From Athripsodes cinereus (lineage: Eukaryota > Arthropoda > Insecta > Trichoptera > Leptoceridae), in the NCBI GenBank assembly GCA_947579605.1, contig OX388325.1, forward strand, positions 7,001,572 to 7,065,571: a stretch of 64,000 nucleotides of DNA, given 5' to 3'. The notes below the pieces were generated by a model, which was not told the origin of the DNA, searched no databases, and saw only the letters and a program-made list of their open reading frames with translations. The position numbers were made by a program, and so were the translations under genes. How positions within the stretch are numbered: the stretch's first letter is position 1; the number at the start of each line of letters is the position of its first letter. Shown in pieces: positions 59,772-64,000 of the stretch.

Positions 59772-59929
59772 CTGTAAAGAAAAAGAGAAAATATATGTTA
59801 AGTAGATGGATACAAGAAAACCTAAAATTCTTCAATATCTTCAAAACATTTTTTTTTATCAGAGACTTGCTTTTCTTACTTCTACAGTTTTGAATGGGTT
59901 ATTGACATAGTAAACACTACTTTTAGAGA

Positions 59930-60115
59930 TTGGATTTGTGGACTTTGGTATGTATATATTTTTTAATGTGTTCTTTTTCTTTTTTAATTTTTATTAAATA
60001 AAGTACCTCAACTGTATATGTTTATTAGATGGTAAAAAAGGGATCTTGATTAGTTTGCTAATTGTTATATTTATTGTTATAGTTGTATGATCCATATAGA
60101 ATAAATAAAACGAAA
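59930..60115 (+). repeat. uninterrupted copy of the repeat split at 52855-53395
   Basis: GGACTTTGGTATGTATATAT, TTTTATTAAATAAAGTACCT, GGGATCTTGATTAGTTTGCT, GTTGTATGATCCATATAGAA. Serves as the empty site for the LINE insertion at 53036. Confidence 0.65.
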
Positions 60116-60429
60116 AATAAATAATCTATTTGTTCATGACGGCTACTCAGAAACTCATTTTCAACTTCAAGAGCTTTTGTATTTTCTTGATTAACCTAAT
60201 ATCCCTTTCAAGTGGCCAATGATTAAAGTGTAAAATTGCATTAAATGTATGTAGTGTTTTATAGGTATAAAGTAATGATATTTCGTCAACATGTTGGTAT
60301 GCAAACCAGTCTTAGTGATATGTATTGTGAATTGTTTTGCTTTCATGATTGTACTAAACATAATTATACTATAGCTATAGCATCACGCTGAACCCCAAAC
60401 GGGATAGCTAGAAAGAAAGGAAGCCATCT

Positions 60430-60590
60430 AATATATAAAATTCTCGTGTCACGGTGTTTGTTATCATACTCCTCCGAAACGGCTAGACCGATTTTGATCA
60501 AATTTTGTGTGCTTATCGGGTAGGTCGGATACACCTAAAAGTTAAGGGTGGTCCACCCCGAATTATTTATTTATAAATTCTGCCGAATAG
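60430..60590. repeat. ACCCGGCAAACG repeat, partial reverse copy
   Basis: TCTAATATATAAAATTCTCG start, CCTCCGAAACGGCTAGACCG and GGTGGTCCACCCCG. Antisense of the right third of 42340-42690. Confidence 0.65.
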
Positions 60591-61384
60591 TTTAAATGTA
60601 AAACTGGAAGGAACTAATAGCTTGTAGATTGTTGCTATTTCATTGTCAGCTGCAGATGCATAATTATTAATCCTCAAATACCTAATTAATTAATTTAATT
60701 TGATATGGAGTGAAACAACACAATAATATTATTGTTATTATTAATGTTGGAACACAACAATTTCGAAAAAATGTACAGCATTGCAAGTTTAGTACATATA
60801 TGTCTATGATGTACCTACATGAAGATGCGCAGTCGGGAGTACCGCACGCTCTCACCATTGTTTTGCCGAATATTCGGTTATTCGGCACATGATCTTGCAT
60901 AATATTTGGCATTCGGCAAACATACTATCCGTTGCATTTTGCATCACTAAACCTAGAGTAATCTTCCGATGGAGTGCTTAACGCTTTTTCTGCGACATTC
61001 AAAGCTTCAAGGAGATACTCGTTCATATCTCTAGGTATAGTACGAGGCAGGTATTTATTCCATGGCTATCGCGAGACATCTAGTTGAGCATAAAATATGA
61101 CAACATTCTGCCTACTTGTATTAAATTACAATACATAATATTATACTTTTTACAATCTGATTTCTACCTTCTTAGGTTCGCGTGGGAGGAGGAATCGTGA
61201 ATGAGAAAATTATTATTCACCAATATAAAAACTTTATTTAAATCTTGAATCCCCATTCATAAAACTTTTTCTTTTTATATTTTTTTATATATCATCATGC
61301 ACGGCGAGCGTGATAATAAATAGATAAAATGGAAGTATATTTTTAAACAAAATATACAGTCAAATAAAATATAAGTTTATTTGA

Positions 61385-61560
61385 AAGATAATTATTATAA
61401 ATTGTGCAAAATCTAACCGGAAGAAGTGAGAAAGGCGTCCCAACGCTTACGAATTGGCTCCAGTCTGGCTTAAGTGACCACTTTCGGTGTCCATGGAGAA
61501 CGTTCACTAATTCCATCATTCTCACTGCCACGATATAAGGGTCACCAATCGAGAAACAGT
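61385..61560. repeat. interspersed repeat fragment shared with 6475-6610
   Basis: GTGAGAAAGGCGTCCCAACG, CACTTTCGGTGTCCATGG, CACTAATTCCATCATTCTCA. On the minus strand a 110-codon frame runs across it but carries no recognised domain. Confidence 0.5.
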
Positions 61561-62049
61561 TGATACAAACCATAGAAGCAACCATTTTTTGGGATCTCAA
61601 ATACATCAAGATCTCAGCGGCTGCTGGTTCGACCAGTAAGAAGTTGGTTAATTTTTCAAGTCTATCAAGTGTCATTATAAAAATTGGAACGAGAAATACA
61701 ACGCTATACTCATCAAGTCTTTATCACACCGCATCGCTTTCGGTGTAGGCAAAACGAATTCCACTTATTCCTGTCGTTACATACACTCTTCGCTTTCGTT
61801 GATGTCATATTACAATTCCTCGTGCATTCTCTGCTCTCCTATTTAATACTGTGCTCAACACCTGTCCGTCCTGTAGGATATGGTTTATATTATCCTCGGA
61901 TGACCACGTCTCCAAGCACCAGTCACTTACTTACTTACTGCTAGCCCTCTTCTCTCCACTGCTGGATAAAGGCCTCTTCAAAACTTTTCCACACTTTTCT
62001 ATCTCGAGCAACACACGATACCACTGTTTCCCCATCATGAGAGGCAAAT

Positions 62050-62175
62050 GCTAGGTATCAGCTTGAGAGACAAAATAAGAAATGAAACCATCCGACAAAA
62101 GACAAAAGTCGTTGACGTTGTTGGTAAAGTCTCCAAGCTGAAATGGCAATGGCACCAATCACATTGGCTACAAAA
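62050..62175 (+). mobile_element. non-LTR retrotransposon fragment (MLGISLRDKIRNETIRQKTK)
   Basis: Frame reads MLGISLRDKIRNETIRQKTK, then KVSKLKWQWHQSHW, the RTE-type LRDRIRNEEIR...KWQW block. Short and isolated. Confidence 0.7.
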
Positions 62176-62635
62176 TCGACTTAGTGTAGTTTCGCTCTTA
62201 CTCACAGAATTATTGTAGGTGGTGTATAATTTATTGCAAAATCTGCAAGATCTGTTGAATGCGTAAGTATCTACCAATGCGCTGCACCAGTCCGGTTTGC
62301 AAAGAAACACCCACGGTTCAAAGACAGTGAACTGATATAACTTAAAGGAGTGTTTCACTTGGGGGCAATTCTGTGCAATCACTTTATTCTATATTCTGTC
62401 CAGCTACATAACTCAAAACTGAGATCCATCTCGACCCGGATATTTTAGGAGTTGTGAACACCTATTTATCCACAAAATCAAACCAAATTTGTCCTCACTG
62501 GTGGGTCATTGGGCAGGCCTGAAGGGCCAACCGGCCAAAACCGACATCGTGGGAATCTTTTGAGCAACACTCTCTATTCAATTCCCTTTTTGAAAGTACG
62601 TTTATTTAATTAAAAATAAAATAATAACCAGTGAC

Positions 62636-62775
62636 AAAGAGGATATACTTGTCTGAAAGAAAGGGTGTGAGGAAACGCGGGCGTCCGAGAACCACGTGGC
62701 TTGATCACTTGGATCAAATTCTCAAGGACGGCCGCATGTTGAGTAAGAGGAACCGACGTGCGTGTATGAGAAACA
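62636..62775 (+). mobile_element. non-LTR retrotransposon 3' fragment (YLSERKGVRKRGRPR)
   Basis: RIYLSERKGVRKRGRPRTTW, then LDHLDQILKDGRMLSKRNRR. Stops abruptly after ATGAGAAAC. A phrase that follows it (GGTGTTTAGGTAGTAGAATT) recurs at about 63810. Confidence 0.7.
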
Positions 62776-62944
62776 TTATTCACTGTGTCGGTGTTTAGGT
62801 AGTAGAATTCCATATCGAAATAAATAAAACAAGTGTTTTATTCTTCTACTAATGATTTAATTTGTGAGAGAGACGTCTTTCGTCTTATGAGGACATTGTC
62901 AATGTCCTCATAGACGATAGATAAGACTCATACTTATTTCTGTA

Positions 62945-62985
62945 TTTCTGTATGAATTTATTTATTTATTTATTTATTTATTTAG
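62945..62985 (+). repeat. (TTTA)n microsatellite
   Basis: Eight or so TTTA units. Microsatellite at the edge of an interspersed repeat. Confidence 0.85.
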
Positions 62986-63339
62986 TTTATCATCCCTAGG
63001 TCCAACCGGACACTTGGAATCGTCAGTCAAAATAACAATTAGTACATGTACATATCAAAAGCACAAAAATTTTCAGAGAGACGTCAGAGAACAGTAATTG
63101 GTAAAATTTATTTCAAAATCAATGCTGATCAGAGTGTAAATGGCTCCGAACAGCATTTTGTCAATTTATCTAAATAAAACAAATAATATAACATTGGAAA
63201 AACAGTATGATGAATAGGTGGAATCGAATGCTGGGCTAAGTGTAAAAGTTTTAGGTCAGCATTCACGTCGATGATTTTTATATGAAATATAATATAAATA
63301 CAGTGAAGACACCGAGACAACCAGAGGAATCACCGCGAA

Positions 63340-63482
63340 CAATATAAATGTGCGAATGTGCTCGCATGAATGTGGAGGAAGCGAAGGAAGTGTGAAAAAG
63401 ATAGATCTGTTTGGCGATCCGTTCTCTCTACCTACCCCACTTGGGACGCGGCGTTAGGGTATAGTATAGTATAGTATAGTAA
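63340..63482 (+). mobile_element. non-LTR retrotransposon 3' end with (TATAG)n
   Basis: MNVEEAKEV-coding words, then CTACCTACCCCACTTGGGAC and a TATAG pentanucleotide run (63459-63480). Same tail as 23345-23575. Confidence 0.65.
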
Positions 63483-63631
63483 AATAATAACAATTTAGTA
63501 GATAAACACAAAACAGGACAAGAATAACTCAAATAATATCGAATAAATACATATTTTATACAAATTGGCGAGTAACAGAAGGCCGAGGTGAGGTGTCCAA
63601 AAGTGTTATTTGGCGTTCGGAGGCGCGAGCC

Positions 63632-63703
63632 CGAGAGCCACCAGTGCCCGAGAGCCACCAGTGCCCGAGAGCCACCAGTGCCCGAGAGCCACCAGTGCCC
63701 GAA
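63632..63703 (+). repeat. 17-bp tandem repeat, four units
   Basis: Unit CGAGAGCCACCAGTGCC, four almost perfect copies. Because 17 is not a multiple of three, successive units are read in different frames, and both strands stay open across the array. GC-rich compared with its surroundings. Confidence 0.9.
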
Positions 63704-63857
63704 TGGTGTGAAAACATTAAACCCTCCCAAAAGGGACATACCTCCCAAACCTACTCTCCACCAAGGGTCACACTCCACAACTCAACAAGTAGAAACGTAT
63801 TCACTATGTGGGTGTTTAGGTAGTAGAATTCCAGAATTAAAAATAATATTTTAGTGC

Positions 63858-64000
63858 TACAGACGCATGCTGAAGATCCATTGGTCGGAACATATTGAAA
63901 ACGAAGAGGTGTTAATCAGGGTAGGCAAAAGGAGTAAACTCCTTAAAAAATCAGCCAACAACGAACAAACTGGATTGGCCGCAACATTAGGTATCCAGGC
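63858..64000 (+). mobile_element. non-LTR retrotransposon fragment at window edge
   Basis: Reads YRRMLKIHWSEHIENEEVLI, then RVGKRSKLLKKSANNEQ: the YRRMLRI.W..H..NEEVL block of RTE-like polymerases. Runs out of the window. Confidence 0.75.

Larger units (their letters stand above)
58063..59429. mobile_element. hAT-like non-autonomous element, 1.37 kb, perfect 8-bp duplication
   Basis: Ends CAGAGATGTGACGTATTT and the complement of CAGAGATGTGCAAAATAC; the duplication ATTAAAAC is perfect at 58055-58062 and 59430-59437. Dense subterminal AAGTATTTTGTATTT repeats occupy about 180 bases at each end. The middle holds a LINE coding tail and a 95-bp tandem duplication. No transposase frame. Confidence 0.92.

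Noticed and set aside
61343..61675. 110-codon minus-strand frame as an upstream navigator exon
   Set aside because: Shares sequence with repeats at 6475 and 11845; no navigator block and no phase-2 donor that fits exon 1.
63588..63854. 88- and 76-codon plus-strand frames with Arg-Glu-Pro-Pro repeats
   Set aside because: Created by the 17-bp tandem repeat; overlapping open frames on both strands are an artefact of its composition.

Overview
The window is nuclear DNA from an insect, most likely a moth or butterfly. It is AT-rich with very little coding sequence. One long gene with large introns lies on the minus strand, and almost everything else is mobile-element debris: tRNA-derived SINEs, many 3' ends of non-LTR retrotransposons, foldback MITEs, and hAT-like, piggyBac-like (TTAA) and TA-target elements. 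The lepidopteran assignment is inferred from the style of the repeats and from protein similarity judged by eye. No database search was run.

The gene is the insect neuron navigator homologue (sickie/NAV family). I can follow 14 consecutive coding exons from 59771 down to 4147. All have GT-AG borders and every junction phase agrees, giving 3919 nt or 1306 joined codons. The piece covers the proline/serine-rich middle of the protein, an SxIP-type microtubule plus-end motif, a polyglutamine run, the conserved navigator blocks (SGGTQT, QSVRERL...GSQSLPKPGS, SLSDTQTYSDVKSDYGSPYTSW, STKSEKLYPSMLQRS, EPYYC) and the start of the coiled coil. The amino-terminal exons lie to the right of the window and the carboxy-terminal AAA-type ATPase part lies to the left.

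Region by region. 1-4146: the intron after exon 14, with a foldback MITE (430-775), a LINE tail, and a MITE that seems to have captured a broken EF-hand (calexcitin-like) gene fragment (2649-3644). 4147-10609: exons 14 to 11 with several MITEs. 10610-22022: exons 10 to 5 plus a pogo-like element, a TTAA element with a readable empty site, SINEs and LINE pieces. 22023-28161: a deep nest of elements (a hAT-like element holding a piggyBac remnant that itself holds a second hAT-like element) and exon 4. 28162-44534: a 16.4 kb intron holding a complete, very young LTR element (34327-40080). That element encodes only a Gag-like protein with a carboxy-terminal hydrophobic segment. 44535-47092: the large exon 3 and exon 2. 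47093-59691: an intron full of repeats, including a 2 kb TA element with repeated ACGTAACG-type motifs, a perfect hairpin MITE, a TTAA element with two copies of a hairpin, and a 1.37 kb hAT-like element with a perfect 8-bp target duplication. 59692-64000: exon 1 and more LINE fragments.

The observations most worth following are the gag-only LTR element with a putative membrane anchor, the MITE that carries a host gene fragment, two short repeat copies whose stems differ by a compensatory base-pair change, and several insertions whose empty sites can be read inside this same window.
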